Below are positions 25,493 to 37,805 of a stretch of DNA of 64,000 nt, piece after piece (the stretch's first letter is position 1; each line of letters opens with the position of its first letter). Source of the DNA: Acanthamoeba sp. SK_2022b (Eukaryota; Discosea; Longamoebia; Acanthamoebidae); assembly GCA_027943245.1 (NCBI GenBank), contig JANDJZ010000213.1, positions 1 through 64,000 of the forward strand. Direction: 5' to 3'. The notes under the pieces are model-generated. The model was not told the DNA's origin. It saw only the letters and a list, made by a program, of their open reading frames with translations, and did not search any database. The position numbers were made by a program, and so were the translations under genes.

Positions 25493-25882
25493 ATGTCCGC
25501 CACGCTGTCCTTGCTCTTGGCCCTGTTCGTCTCGGGGTGTTGCCTGGCGCTTGCGCGGCCCGCAACAGCCACCACAACCACGGGCGCGACCAACTGGGAG
25601 GAGAACGTGCTGCGGTTCTGCAATGCCCCGACGATCTCCAACCTGCGGGTGAAGCTCATCTCGGCCAAGCTGAGCGTGCAGGCCCTCGCCCTCCACAACC
25701 ATCTGCGTTGCGATGACCTGACCCGGCTCGCGGGACGGCTGGCCGACTTCAAGGACGACTCCCTGCTGCCCGCTCAGCTTCGCACGACCCTCACCTCCTA
25801 CTGGAAGCTAGTCGGAGCCAACGGCGATGCCTGCAATCGCCAGCGCCAGCTCAACCTCTCCGCTTCCTCCGCCACGCTGTGA
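25493..25882 (+). CDS. small secreted protein, unknown
   Basis: Single-exon frame of 129 codons. The N-terminus MSATLSLLLALFVSGCCLALA is a clear signal peptide, followed by a Thr-rich spacer and a helical region with two further cysteines. A GC-rich coding segment ends abruptly at a poly-T tract, which supports a real 3' end. No family recognised; it could be an exported or lysosomal small protein. Confidence 0.6.
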   Translation: MSATLSLLLALFVSGCCLALARPATATTTTGATNWEENVLRFCNAPTISNLRVKLISAKLSVQALALHNHLRCDDLTRLAGRLADFKDDSLLPAQLRTTLTSYWKLVGANGDACNRQRQLNLSASSATL

Positions 25883-26022
25883 AGTTTTTTTTTTCCATTT
25901 ATTGATTTATTTATCTTGTTATCGTTTATGTACATAGTTATTAGTTTCTTTTTGATTTGTTTGTTTGAAAATGCGCATAGGCGCCCGACAACGCACATAA
26001 AAAAGAGGAATAGTTTCTCTGA

Positions 26023-26596
26023 ATGTCTTTGCCCCCGTTTGTTGTTGCCCCCACCGCAAAGATGGATGAAGGCGAGGTCCACCACGAAAATGGCGCTACT
26101 TGTGTAGAGACAACAGAACAACCTGTCAGGTTGGTTCCAGCAAGTCTGGGGCGGCCAGGCGTGCGGCGACAGGTGTGCCACTTCTGGCGAGGGACAAAGG
26201 GCAGCTGCCAGCGCGGTGACGCCTGCCGCTTTATCCACCAAGACTGGGACAGGAGCGATCGCAGTGCGTTCCCCCCCCCCCCGCTCACGACTCTCGTCTT
26301 GCTCTCGCTCGACACGTGATGTGATGGCGTCGACACGTGGACTTACGAGGGCCTGGCCAGACGGCCCGCCCGTGTGCGCGTTCTTCACGTCGGCCAGCGG
26401 CTGCAGGTGGGGCAGCGCGTGTCGATTCGACCACTCGGTGGTGAAGCTCATACAGGTCACCTGCCCCACGCCACACTCGGCGCGCATGCGCGAGCGAACG
26501 CGCCAGCAGCGCCGCGTCATCGACGCCAACCTCCGCAAGGCCAACGAAACCCCTCGCCCCTACGTTCCAGAAGTGGCCGAGGGCGTGAAATCATGA
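26023..26596 (+). CDS. tandem CCCH zinc-finger protein
   Basis: Two exons, 26023-26263 and 26361-26596, about 158 aa. Two CCCH fingers are visible: C-x9-C-x5-C-x3-H in VCHFWRGTKGSCQRGDACRFIH and C-x8-C-x5-C-x3-H in VCAFFTSASGCRWGSACRFDH. The second exon ends with a basic helix. Such fingers bind single-stranded RNA, so a role in mRNA processing or decay is likely but not proven. An internal ATG at 26062 is an alternative start. The acceptor was set by phase (GGCCAG at 26360). Confidence 0.75.
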
Positions 26597-26911
26597 ATAA
26601 AATAAAAATAACAATAAATATAATTAAAAAATGTACAATTTCGAAGACAATATAACGTTTCAGCTCTTTTTTTTATTCATTCCACGCGAGAGATAAGAAA
26701 TATAAACAAATACTGTAAACCTGGGCGGTGTATGTATGCACACTTCAAAAAGAGAGATTGGACTGGAAAAAAGGCGGTGGTGATGATGGTGATGGTGATG
26801 GTGATGGTGATGTTGCCTCCTGTCTACCGAGGAGCGCGCTTTGTGTGTGTTGGTGGCGGCGGCGGGCTTGTGTGGATGTGGTGGTGCTCTTGTGCGTGAG
26901 AAAGCGGCCTC

Positions 26912-29896
26912 TTATTGCTGCTGCTGCTGCTCGGCGGGCTTCTCCGTCCTCTCGACCTTGTACAGAACGTATCGCGACGAGTCGCTCCTGTACTGCTCCG
27001 AGCAGCACTGTATGTCCGCGCCGTCAGCCACGTGCGATGGGCAAGCCTCCCCGCGCGCGCGCGCGCGTGTTGTGTGCGATAGAAGGCCGAGAAGCAGGGT
27101 ATTACCTCGGCCAAAAACGCCTCGTTGACGGTCATGTGCCACTCGCGCAGCAGGTAGCTGACGTTGTACTGCTTGAACCTCTCGTAGGCCTTGGAGTCGC
27201 CGGCCCACATCTCCTTGACGTGCAGCGTGCGGTCGTACCAGCCGTTGTAGGCGTGCGAGTACAGCCAACCTTTAGAGGCAACGCGAGGTGAGCGCACGAG
27301 CGGGGGGAGGAGGAGGGCAATACTGTCGACACTCGTTCGTGGGAGTGGGCCACGCACCGGGATAACCGGCGACGTGCTGGCGGCCAGCGTTGGTGGAGAC
27401 GGGCACGATGTGGCCCTCGCTCGTGGCGAACACGGCGTGCGGGTCGGTGTGGTCGATGATCCACTGGCCGGTGGCCAGGTCCTCGTTGTCCTGGAACCTC
27501 CAGTGCAGGTTGGGCTCACGGATGATGCTGAGCACGCCCGTGAAGCACATGGAGACGACGAGCAGGATGACGATCACCTTGAGCGCGGTGGCCCAGGTGG
27601 CGGTCTGGAAGAACGGGTTGGCGCGGAACTCGTTGAACTTGGCGACGGCGGCCGAGTCGTAGAACGGGGCCAGGATCGACTGCGACTGCTCGTGGCGGAG
27701 GTGGGGCGAGATGATGGGCGACGGCGCGGAGAGCTTGTCCCGCCTGCCCTTGATCCCGCTGCTGTCGCGGTTGAACAGCCGCACCAGCCCGAGGCCGACC
27801 ACCGACGACGCGCCAAACATGTAGATGTTGATGATCTTGATGTTGTCCTTGGTCCACGGCTGCAGCAGGAACAGGTTGGCGAACGCGAACAGCGCGAGGT
27901 GGCCCAGATACCACTGCCTGTCGACGAAAATATGGAGAGGGAGATCGTAAGCATGACTGGCGTGTGTTCGCGAGCAAGGAGTGGGCGATGGACGAACCTC
28001 TGCTTGCCGTTGAGGATGAAGAAGAAGCCGAGACTGAGGAAGACGAAGAAACCGAGCGCGTAGAACCAGAACATGATCGGGTTGCCGTGGCCAGAAAAAG
28101 CGGGGTCGGTCCTGTTGACACATCGCCGTTCGTAAGGAAAAGCGCTGTGTCGCGAACAAGAGCCACACACAACAACAGAGAGAGAGAGAGAGAGATGGGG
28201 AGGCGCACCAGAGAGGCTTGAGCTGGGCGAAGCCCCACTCCTTGCCGCGCTGGGCAAACACGACGAACTGGGGGAAGGCCCACACGACGGCGATGATGCC
28301 GAAGCGGAGCCAGTTGAGGAAGTAGAAGGGCTCGTTGACCCACTTGAAGGTCTCCGACAGGCCGTAGACGCCGAGCACGGCCATCACGCCCATCCACGAG
28401 TGGGCCTGGAAGAAGGGCAGCATGCCGGCCACGATGCCGGCCACGATGAAGATGCGCTTCTTCTCCTTGAGGGTCAGCGAGTGGCACAGAGGAGCGCTCG
28501 TGGCGGTCCACAGCAGGATGAAGATCATCAACACGCCGGGGTAACCGAACAGCGCTGGCCTGTAGCCACGATCGACACATTATTATTATTATTATTCATT
28601 CTCGAGTAGCGAACGTGCGCGCGCGCGTGTGTGTGTGTGTGTGACTGCAGAAGACACGAGCAGCGTACCGCTGAGGAATCAACACGTGCGTGACGGTCTG
28701 GAACCAGAATAGCTCACCATATTCCCAATGTTGAGCAAAATCATTGTCGACGAGTCCTGTCAAGAGAAAGCATGAGAGAAGGATAAGACGGTTGTTGCTT
28801 TTGTTCGGTGCAAGCAAAGGAGAGGAGAGAAGGCGAAGAGCTCTTGAGGCCAGAGCGTGAGGGACAACTGTGGCGTACCTGACCAGGTCATGCCGTGCTT
28901 GTGGATCCACGAGAAGAAGCCCACGCCGCCCGAGAAGCAGAAGAAGGCCACAGCCAACCAACCGGCAGCTGAAGAGAGAGAGAGAGAGAGAGAGGGTGGA
29001 ACTCTGAATAAGCGCTAACGTAGCGAAAGGAGAGTGGCGTGCAGCCAACAAGAGCAAGAGAGACGACGAACGAACGTAAAGGGAAAAGGGACGACTGAAG
29101 GTCAAAGATTGGACGAGATGGGAGGCGTACCCTTGCTGCCCTCGGTGAAGCGGAACGTGTAGAAGTAGAGAAGGCAGCATATGGACCAGGACATGAGGAC
29201 GCCGGGGCCGAAGAAGGCGTGCCGCACCGAGAAGCCACCCTTGATGAGCATGGCCGAGTGGTAATCGGGAAGAAGAGTGTACTGAAGGGTGGTGCCCGAG
29301 TAGATGGGATTGGAGAGGGCCCAGGGCTTGTAATGCATGTTAGGGCCATAGAGGAAGGAACTGATGATGTCGAGGTGGAACGCGATGTCTCCCCAGCAGC
29401 CGCCACCAGAGTAGGAGGCGCCATCAGAGCCGATCGAGAGCGAGTGGTGGTCGAAGAGCGTGTAGAACATAGCGAAGCACAGGATGGCGAAGATGTGGAA
29501 CATCAAGCCGTTGCCATTGCGCATGTACTCCCTGAACATCTCAACGTAGGGCGAATTGGAACCCTTTCCCGACATGTAGGCTGCGTTGGTCGAAGCGGCG
29601 GTGATGAAGCGGAAGTTCTCGATCGACATCTTAATCTTCTTGAAGGCTGACTTGGCGTAGAGGAGCATCAAGAGAGTGAAGAAGGCGTTTGAGATGATGA
29701 TTCCCTGTTCGTTGAACTCGTGGTACCAGAAGCCCTGCACGATGAAGCCTATCCAGCTCGACGACATGATGCTGAACACGATCGAGAAGAAGAAGACCTC
29801 GTTGAGCGAGAAGGCCGGGTGGAACCACGTGATGAAGAGGAACAGGGTGCCGAGGAAGCTCGCCCCGAGCATCCACAATCCTTCTAGATACGCCAT
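26912..29896 (-). CDS. polytopic membrane protein, putative GT-C-fold glycosyltransferase
   Basis: Eight exons, about 742 aa: 29896-29131, 28968-28879, 28756-28669, 28559-28209, 28111-27998, 27917-27358, 27269-27106 and 27007-26912. At least ten membrane spans are spread over the first 550 residues. An early lumenal loop has CWGDIAFHLDIISSF, which fits the acidic motif of GT-C enzymes. The soluble C-terminal part (ATGQWIIDHTDPHAVF, GRQHVAGYPGWLYSH, FKQYNVSYLL) resembles the C-terminal domain of bacterial-type GT-C transferases. It would use a lipid-linked sugar donor in the ER or Golgi; donor and acceptor are unknown. The name is inference from layout; gene structure is firm. It ends in a Gln run. 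Confidence 0.7.
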
Positions 29897-30653
29897 GGTG
29901 GTGTCTCCTGTACGTACACGCACTGGATCGATAAGCAACTCTTCCAAGGGGAACCCACCACACGGCTCAATTTCTTCTTCTACTCACACAAAAATCACTG
30001 CCCCGCAAACAAATCGCTCGCCAATCTCTGAACTCCATTCTCGAGTGTGCGTGTGTACCTGTTGCCTCACTGGGCTGTAGCGAAGATGGAGGTGTTGCGA
30101 TTGAGTGCCGCTACTTGCGGTCGCTCCAGTTCACTCTCACAGTGCCAGTGGAAACGGAGGCAAAGAGGAAAGTGGCGTGTTTTCCCAAAGAACGCTCGTA
30201 TGTGGGTGACAGGAATTTTATGAATGCGCTTACAGCTCTCCCCTTGTGCGGGGAGATTGTGGTCGTGCGCCACAGTGAATCAAGCGGTCTTAAGCACTAA
30301 TAGCACCACCCCAACCAAACGTGCTGTAATGCTAGTGCATCATATGCACCCTATCGTGCAATTTTTGTGAAGGAGGTGATAGCAATGTGCAGCTGGCGCC
30401 ACAAACACAATCAGGAATTTGCCTGAACTTACTTCAGCTGTACATGTATCTGCTGACTGGTGATCCACTATCTCTTATCATTAATATCCCATATGTTTGT
30501 TGGATCTCAACCAACAACTTAAGTGGTACGATCCAAGGAAGGTGCACCCATAACACTCCAGATGAGCTTGGTGTGATTGAAGTGCACTGTGCTTTTTGAG
30601 GTTCATGCATGTTACAATGTCAGACCTTGTGCAATTAGGTACTCAGGTCAACC
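29897..30653. other. intergenic, including a lower-GC island
   Basis: The first 350 bp look like 5' flank of the glycosyltransferase-like gene. About 30300-30640 is distinctly lower in GC than the surroundings, with a short + frame (to 30599) that has no recognisable domain. Possibly an old element remnant. Confidence 0.4.
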
Positions 30654-33600
30654 TTAAGAGTCCTTGGACTCGCTGGGATCGTTGGTGAGCCAGTGAGAGA
30701 GGCTGTCCCAGTTGCGCTGCAAGCAAGCAATGTTCTGTTCCACCTTCTCCAACACCTGTAGCATGGGGAAGACCAGTCCCTGTGACGACTCGCCCACTCA
30801 CCTCCCAACCAACAGATCCAAGTTACCTGGGCGATCTTCTGGCGGGCTGCTGGGAAGGGGCGGGCGACAAAGAAGCCGCGCGCCTCCTCCAGCTCTGCCG
30901 CGGTGGCGATGCCCTGCAGAACAGCCTCCAAGGCCGCGTAGTACACGAACAAAGCCTTACCAAACCTGTGGGGCTGAGGACTCTCAGCATCACTCCAACG
31001 ACAGCGGAATGTGGGCAAGGCCATTGCTGAGATGGAATGGAATGGGGGGGGGGAACGCTGTGCCGTTGGTTGAACTGGTCCCAGTTGGTCTGGAGCCAGG
31101 CCCAGGCCTGTCGCCGGCCTGCCACATGCGAGCAGAGAGGCGACAACACCTCGACCACGTCCTGCGCACGCACTTGCCCGTCGAACAGCATTGCCTGCGA
31201 CACACACGGTCCAGTGAGCGTCGCTTTTGATATTCACCGCCACTCGCAAGACCGCGAGGCAGGCGCACCAGCGTGCTCTCGATCAGCGCCGCCTGGCGCG
31301 TCGCGGCCAGCGCGCGCAGGGCCCTGTGGCGGTCCTCGTGTCGGTCATCCTCGTAGACGCGCTTCAGCGCCGCGTACTCCTCGGCCCCGCCCTCGGCCAC
31401 CACCTTGGCTCACGCGAACGCCTCAAAGGTCAGCTGACGGCTCATAGTGGCGGGAGGGGGGGGCAACTGCTGGTGTAGGCGAGGGCGAGGGCGAGGGCGA
31501 GGGCGCGCACCAGTCCAAACACAAAGGGGCGGTGCTCGGCAGGCAGCGGCGCGCCGCCGGCGACGTGGAGGCCGAAGCGTCGGCGGGCTTCGGCGATCAC
31601 CGGCTCGTCGCCATTCGCCCCAAGCACCGCCAGCACGGTCGCTCTACGTGTTGAGTTGTGTTGTGTCGTGAGCTCGCAGCTAAACGCGCTCAGCAACAGA
31701 CGACGGTTGGGCAGAGGCTACCGCAGATGGGCGGTGAAGGCGTCCTCGCCCGGTGCGGGATCCCACCCGAGTCGCTGGGCGTGGGCCGCGAAGCAACGCC
31801 GGAGGAATCGCTGGTAGGCCGGGTAGTAGGGCTCGCCGTTCACGAGCGCCGACAGCTTGTGTATGTTGGTCGTCAGGTTGTTCAGCACCAGCAGATCGTT
31901 CTGCACGTCCAGTTCCCCACGCGTCGCATTGCGCGCGCACGCATGATGTTATGAACGAATTGTGCCATGGCGGGCCAGAACGCGAAAGCGAAGCCCACGG
32001 CGATGCGCGAAGAGGGGGGGGGTTGCCTCGCTCTCGAAGTGGGGAATGATCTGGAGGGCCCGGTGGTAGGGCAGGAGCCCGGAGAGCGCCTGCGAGAACA
32101 GGTCATCGCACAGCCCCAGCCGATCGACCGGAGGCAACACCCGACTGCGCCCCCCCCCCCGCCAACCAATCAACATCTGCCTTCAACGCCCCCCCCCCCT
32201 CCGCGCAAGCCACACGGAAATGGAATGCGAGAGAGCCCTGGTGCCTGCTGATGTCGACAAATAGCCGGTGAGCGAGGCGGCTCGAGTAGGCCGTGCGGTA
32301 GTAGCCCTTGTGGCCGGCGTTCAGCTTGACGTGGCGGTAGCCGCCCTGCTTGCGGGGCAGCCGCACCACCTGCTGCGGCCGCTCGAGCACGAAGAAGTGG
32401 TCCTCGCGCGACCCGTCGGCGGCGGCCAGCGCCGTCAATCGCACGGGCACGCGCCACCTCGTGCATGTCGCGGCGACCGGCTCGGCGAACGAGGTCTGGT
32501 CGACGACGTAGAGCTCTGCCTCGCTCCCATCATCATCATCGGAACCATCAGCGGCGATGTCGTCGTCGCCCTCTCCAGAGTGCTCGCGCACGGTCAGGAG
32601 CGGGAAGCCCTTCGCGTTGATCCACGTGTCCATGAAAGCGGCGAGGTCGACTCCTGTTGACGGGTCAAACCAAGTCAATGCGTGAGCGGTCTTCTTTCGT
32701 CAAACCTTTACCAACGATTGAATTGCTTGCGGGGGGGGGCGTGTCCCCACCCGATTTCTCGGTGAGCGCCTGCCACAGGTCGGCCGTGGTGGCGTTGCGG
32801 TACTGATGCCGGCTCAGGTACAAGTGGAGGCCCTGCCTGAACGTGTCCTCGCCGATGTAGTCGACCTGGTTGTTGAGCAGACGGCAAGCGTGAGTTGGGC
32901 GAGTGGAGGTGGCGGGGGGAGAAGCAGGGGAGAGAGGGAGAGCACCAGCATGCGAATGACGCTGGCGCCCTTGTTGTAGGAGATGTCGTCAAAAAAGCCG
33001 TCGATGCCGCTCTCGTCCGTCACCTCGAACTTGAGCGGGTGGGCGCTGTCCAGCGCGTCGAGGTGGAACGCCGTGCAGGTGTAGCGGCTCAGGAAGTCAA
33101 CCCATATCTGTTTGTCGTTTCGATGGCCAGCAACACACACGACATGGCAAGCGACAACGAGCACCGGTAAAGAGTGGCTTCGCCGAGGAAGCCTGTGCGC
33201 GTTCACACGAGGAGCTCGAACGTACGTTGGAGTTTTGGTGCAAGTGCGCCACGGCGGCCTTGCCCAAGTAGGTGGCGAAGCCCTCGTTCAGCCACACTTC
33301 GTCCCACCAGGCCATGGTCACTGAACAGTATTTACAATAATAATGTTAATAATATAGTAACATACATACAACAAACCCATAACAAAGAGTAAGCACGCGG
33401 TCCGTTTAGGGGAGGCAAGGCGTGTACCCAGATTGCCGAACCACATGTGCGCAATCTGTCGGCCAATCATCACGCAACGCGGTGGTTCAACCCAATGCGT
33501 AGATGGATGGTCGCACGCGACGCTAATGCTCCATTATAATGGCCGGGCTGTACCTCATGGCAGACCAGATAGGCCACGAGCTGAGTCTGGGACAGCGTGG

Positions 33601-35017
33601 CCGTGGCCTCGTCGAGCAGCAGGTAGGCGTCTCGATAGGTAATCAGGCCCCAGTTCTCTACACGACGCGTGTTTCGTGTTGGGCAGTGTGCTCACCAACC
33701 GAAAAGTGCCCCCCTACGCACCCATGGCGCCACAGGCCAGGTTGGGAATGGAGACTAGGTCGAGCTTGGGCAGAGGATAGGCGATCCCGTAGTACTCGTT
33801 GTAGTGCCTGCAACAACCAAGCGCGGTCAAACGCCGTCAACGACATGTCGACAGAAAAAAAGGGGGGGGGGGGCGCACGCGAGTGTTCGGGTGGCCATGC
33901 TCAAGGCGTAGCGGCCCTTGGCCGCCTGGCCCGGTGGGGTCAGCACCCGCACCTGGCACACAATGCAACACAGGGACAGACTTGAGCGCACGCAGCGACA
34001 CCACGTGGCGCATGCCAGGCCTATACCACTACACCGCCTTCCACGACCTCGGCCACGGCGTCGAAGCGGCCGACGACGAAGGCCAACAGATAGGTCGACA
34101 TCAGCGGCGATGTGGCGAACTCGACCGTCTTCACGCCATCCCTCTCGCTCTCCTCGACGGCTGGCATGTTGGCGTGCGCCTGCGTGGCATCAATTCAATT
34201 TGTCTGGCGTGTCGTGTAGTGTGTGTGTAGCGTAGGTTGCAGGGTACCTCCAGTGATGAGGGAAACAACAGCGTGAGAGAGAAGAGGGCCTTGGCGGAGG
34301 GATGATCGAAGCAGGGGAACGCTGCTCGCGCGCTCGTGGTGCACATCTGCGTGATGGCCATGTTGTAGCCCTCGCCTGCTCACGGCCAAACCACCCGATC
34401 AGGCAAGTCAGACTTGGCCTGCATGCGGGAGAGCAGTACGAGTACCGTTGTCGAGGGCCACGCGATACTTGTAGATGCCGGTCATGGCCTCGTTCATGAC
34501 TCCATCAAAGCGCAGCACGAGCCACGCCCGGCCGGGCTCCAACGGCTCTGTTTTAATAAAATAATAATAATCATATTAATAACTTATCCTCGTTTTTGTT
34601 GTTAAAAATTAAATTATCAAGCACATTTAAGCAATTTAATAATCGAGCAAATAAAAATAAATATATAAAAATAAAGTACGGCCCCGTGCCTGCAAAGCGG
34701 AGGATAAGAGTCTCGGTGCCGGGGTGTGGCTCGATGGCAAGCGCTGGACGCAGCTCGTGGTGCGTCTGGCCAACAAAGGCCTCCGTTACGTGGAGCTCTC
34801 GGCAGTTGAGCGTCACTTCCTGCACCTTCTTGGGACCCACCGAGCCCGCGCACACAGCAAACTCGATACGCACTTCGCCGGAGAAGGGGCATTCGGGCTT
34901 CTCCAGCTGCAGCGCGAGCCTGACGTGGTAGTGAACAGGAGGTGGCAGCCCACCCGCAACCTCACTGCCGGCCTCTAGCCACGAAGGGAAGCCCAGCGAG
35001 CGAGGGCCTGTGTGCAT
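30654..35017 (-). CDS. M1-family zinc aminopeptidase (puromycin-sensitive type)
   Basis: Nineteen exons, about 904 aa: 35017-34690, 34547-34446, 34375-34248, 34179-34033, 33952-33879, 33807-33722, 33657-33554, 33455-33428, 33320-33226, 33107-32946, 32865-32751, 32653-32245, 32144-32027, 31900-31722, 31643-31511, 31403-31269, 31194-31064, 30965-30827 and 30755-30654. Key motifs: AFPCFDHP, YPLPKLDLV, the exopeptidase GAM|ENWGLITYR, and zinc site HE|IAHMWFGN with the third ligand in WWDEVWLNEGFA. The C-terminal ERAP1-like helical domain is complete. It should release N-terminal residues from peptides. Four introns (starting at 34689, 32244, 32026 and 31063) only keep phase with GC donors. Exon 8 is just 28 bp. 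The join at 32027/31900 drops about seven expected residues and is the weakest. Confidence 0.9.
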
Positions 35018-35127
35018 CGCAAACGTGGCACACTGAGAAAGAAAGGAACTCAAGAAAAGGGCGAGGTGGGTGCTGGCCAAAACTCGCTCCTGGTTCTATG
35101 CGAAGAAATTGCTCCCCAAAAATACAT

Positions 35128-35199
35128 GGGTCCGTGGCCTAATAGAAAGGCGCTTGACTTCGGATCAAGAGATTCGGGGTTCAAGTCCCCGCGGGCTCA
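35128..35199 (+). tRNA. trnR: tRNA-Arg (anticodon TCG)
   Basis: Folds as a standard cloverleaf. The 7-bp acceptor pairs 35128-35134 with 35192-35198 (one G-T pair). There is a 3-bp D stem GCC/GGC, an anticodon stem CTTGA/TCAAG with loop CTTCGGA (anticodon TCG, reading CGA), and a T arm CGGGG/CCCCG with loop TTCAAGT. Discriminator A. B box GGTTCAAGTCC at 35179-35189. A TTTT run at 35205 fits Pol III termination. No intron. Confidence 0.95.
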
Positions 35200-35279
35200 T
35201 ATCATTTTACTCGATGCGTCATGCTCTTCGGTAAAGCTACAACAAGAAGGGAGGAGCCGGCTGGCACCTCAACACTTTA

Positions 35280-35591
35280 TTAGAGCACGAGCATAGCCTC
35301 CTCAACCCTGATGAGGTCGCGTTCCACCGACGTGAGCTGATCATAGGCGTGTATGAGAACAAGCTCACACATGGTACGATAAGGCTCGATGCACACGAGC
35401 TCTGACTCCATGCGGTCGAGTACACTCGCCACTGAAAGTAGCCGAGCTGCCGCAAGGCCGCGGCCCTCTAACCTTGCATTAAGCCGGGCCAGCTGAGCTT
35501 CGACCCTCTGGAGCAACTCGCGGACCTGAGAGAGTAGAGTCACTAGGCTCGATCGTTCCATCTCCAACCTCACGTTATACGCCTCGACCAT
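35280..35591 (-). CDS. small coiled-coil protein, unknown
   Basis: One exon, 103 codons from the ATG at 35591. Leucines recur at heptad spacing (SLVTLLSQVRELLQRVEAQLARLNARLEG), so most of the chain should be one long helix. It sits about 80 bp downstream of the tRNA-Arg gene on the opposite strand. No family is recognised; a structural subunit of a small complex is possible. The open frame continues upstream without a better start. Confidence 0.5.
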   Translation of the reverse strand: MVEAYNVRLEMERSSLVTLLSQVRELLQRVEAQLARLNARLEGRGLAAARLLSVASVLDRMESELVCIEPYRTMCELVLIHAYDQLTSVERDLIRVEEAMLVL

Positions 35592-35846
35592 TGTGCTTTC
35601 TTCGTCGACTTCTAAGTGGGGCGTTTGCTTTCGCGCGGTTCGAGAGGAGGGAGAGTAGTGCTCAGAAGACGTTTTTACACACAAGGACAAGCCTGCGCAC
35701 AAGAAAAGTTTCCTTTTATCAACAAATACTTGCTTTTCTTTCCAATTTGAGACATATCCCGCCTCCTGGCGGATGGAGAGCAGCTTGTAGTGGGCAGCAT
35801 AGGCTGGTTGATGTACATCAAGAAAGGGTGCGACGGTGAAGGTGGT

Positions 35847-37805
35847 CTACTGCATAACGAACTTGACTGTTTCGGGGAACGCGCCACGTGCGTCAGATAA
35901 AGGAGTGTGGTTGAGGGAATGATTTGGCCACGTACATGAGCTAACCTGGTCGTTGAAGCCGGCAGGCATGGTGGCACTGTAGAGCTTGCTCACCGTAACG
36001 CTCACGCCCTTGCATTCAGCGTCGGTGAAGAGCTGCAGGCCAATGGCGCCTGTGGTACCGGCCAAGAGCTGGAAGGAGGATGCGGCGTCGTTGATGGGCA
36101 GAACGTTGTAGCACTGCTCCACACCGTAGTGAGCTGCCACAGTCAGGCAATCGCCCTGGGCGTTCTCTTCCTGTATAATTATTGGTTAGCATTGAACAAG
36201 ATAGCGTTGGGATGCGGGTCAAACCTTGCACAGGACGGCGCGGGGGAAGACAGAGCTGATCTCCTCCGGAGACCACATGCAGGCGAAGGAAGGCAGCGAC
36301 GATCTGATGGACTGGCTGGCGCAGTCCGAGATGAAGCCGAGAGGGTTCAGGTATTGGTCTGCGATTGGAGCGCGTGGTGAGTCTTGTCTACCGGCTAGTG
36401 GGAGAGAGGGGTGTCAGGTACAGGGAGAGGGCGAATCGGAGCGCAGGATACGGTTCTCCTCGCGGTCCTCGTTGATTGAGCAGGTGAAACCAGCCGAGGC
36501 CGGGTAGGCGTCAGGGTGGTTGCCGCCCAGGTTATGGCCGACCTCCTGTTTGGTCGCCATACAACCGCTTGAGTCAGCCACATAGTCGGTCGACAAAAAA
36601 TGGGTCTCGGGCGGGTCGCGTACGTGGATGGTGCGACCGATGACATCGCTACCGGGGTCGTCACCCTGACCGTCAACCGAGAGGCCCACGCCGCCGAAAT
36701 CAGGGGAGCAAGCCGCGCTGATATAGGCCAGGCCGCCGATGCCGTAGGGGTTGCGACCGGTGAGGAGGTGGTAGATGCAGGCGCCGCTGGGCACGCCGGT
36801 GAAGATGCCGTCGCGCAGGCCCTGCTTGAACTGTTCGAGCAGGAGGTTGCCGTCGAGGGTCTCGGTGAACGACGAGCCGTCCTCCACGAAGACGTAGGTG
36901 AGGTTGAGCCGCACGCCAAAGTTGCGGAGGTAGAAGGTGGTGACGTCGCCCCAGTACGAGGCGTACTTGTCAGCGATCTGCTGGACGGACATGCTCGGCA
37001 GGTTACGGCGGACCCAGTTGTCGACGACCAACACGGATTGGCAGACTGGAGTGTCGACAAAAAAGTTAAAACCAGCCAACCACCAACAAGAGGTCTCCGA
37101 CCTACCTGGGCCATCCTCCTGGGGAGAAGGAGAAGTTGACGGCGAGGGGTTGGTAGAGGGCTGAGACGACGGCGAGGCACTGCTGGCGGGCTGGGAGGAG
37201 GGCGAAGGGCTGGCGGGCAACGACGACGGCGAAGCCGAGGGCGGCGGGATGGTGGACGGCTGAGACGACGGCGAGGCGGCGGCCGAAGGGCTGCCGGGGC
37301 ATTGCCAGGTGGAGACCTGGAAGTTGGCGGCCTGAGCCGACCTGATGGTGTAGCCGAACCGGTGGCTCTGACCGGCGGGTATGCCGCCGTTCTGGAGGCG
37401 CCACGCCGGCAGGTCGTAGAGCGGAAGGCCTGCCCAGGGAGTGGGTTAGGAATGTTGTCACGCGCCATGGAAGAGTTGGCGTGTTGCATACCAGTCTGCT
37501 GGATGACCTCCCAGATCGAGTCAATGACGGAAGTGGTGTCGACAGAGAGAACGACAGAGGAGATGGTGTTGGCGTCGGCCGTGATGAGGGCGTCCCACAC
37601 CGAGTAGGTGAGACCGGAGCCGTCAGTCCATGAGGTCTGTCTGGTCTGCGTGATCGTGGGCTTGACACAGGCTGGGGGGGGGCAGGAAACATCAAGAATG
37701 AGCTCACCAGATTGGGAAAGACCAGAGGCCCGGAGTTAAGTTACCACCAACCGCGCTGGCGCAGGCAAAGGCCAAGAGAAGCAACACAAGGGCGTTGGGT
37801 CTCAT
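35847..37805 (-). CDS. secreted zinc metalloprotease with cellulose-binding-like and crystallin-like domains
   Basis: Eight exons: 37805-37745, 37671-37492, 37429-37106, 37045-36624, 36545-36452, 36358-36225, 36170-35936 and 35866-35847, about 489 aa. A signal peptide is followed by a module (SVVLSVDTTSVIDSIWEVIQ, LPAWRLQNGGIPAGQSHRFGY) like the cellulose-binding domains of amoeba wall proteins. A Ser/Pro linker of about 70 residues leads to a reprolysin/M12-type domain with HEVGHNLGGNH; the first His is the last codon of exon 4. The end (FTDAECKGVSV, FNDQVSSFKF) resembles one beta/gamma-crystallin motif. A role in wall or matrix turnover is inferred. The donor of exon 5 is provisional. Confidence 0.75.

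Noticed and set aside
36545..36650. Apparent loss of the first zinc-binding His in the metalloprotease (QEVGH in the continuous frame)
   Set aside because: A 78-bp intron with a typical GTACGC donor (36623) and an ACAG acceptor (36546) joins ...TIH to EVGH in phase, restoring a complete zinc site.
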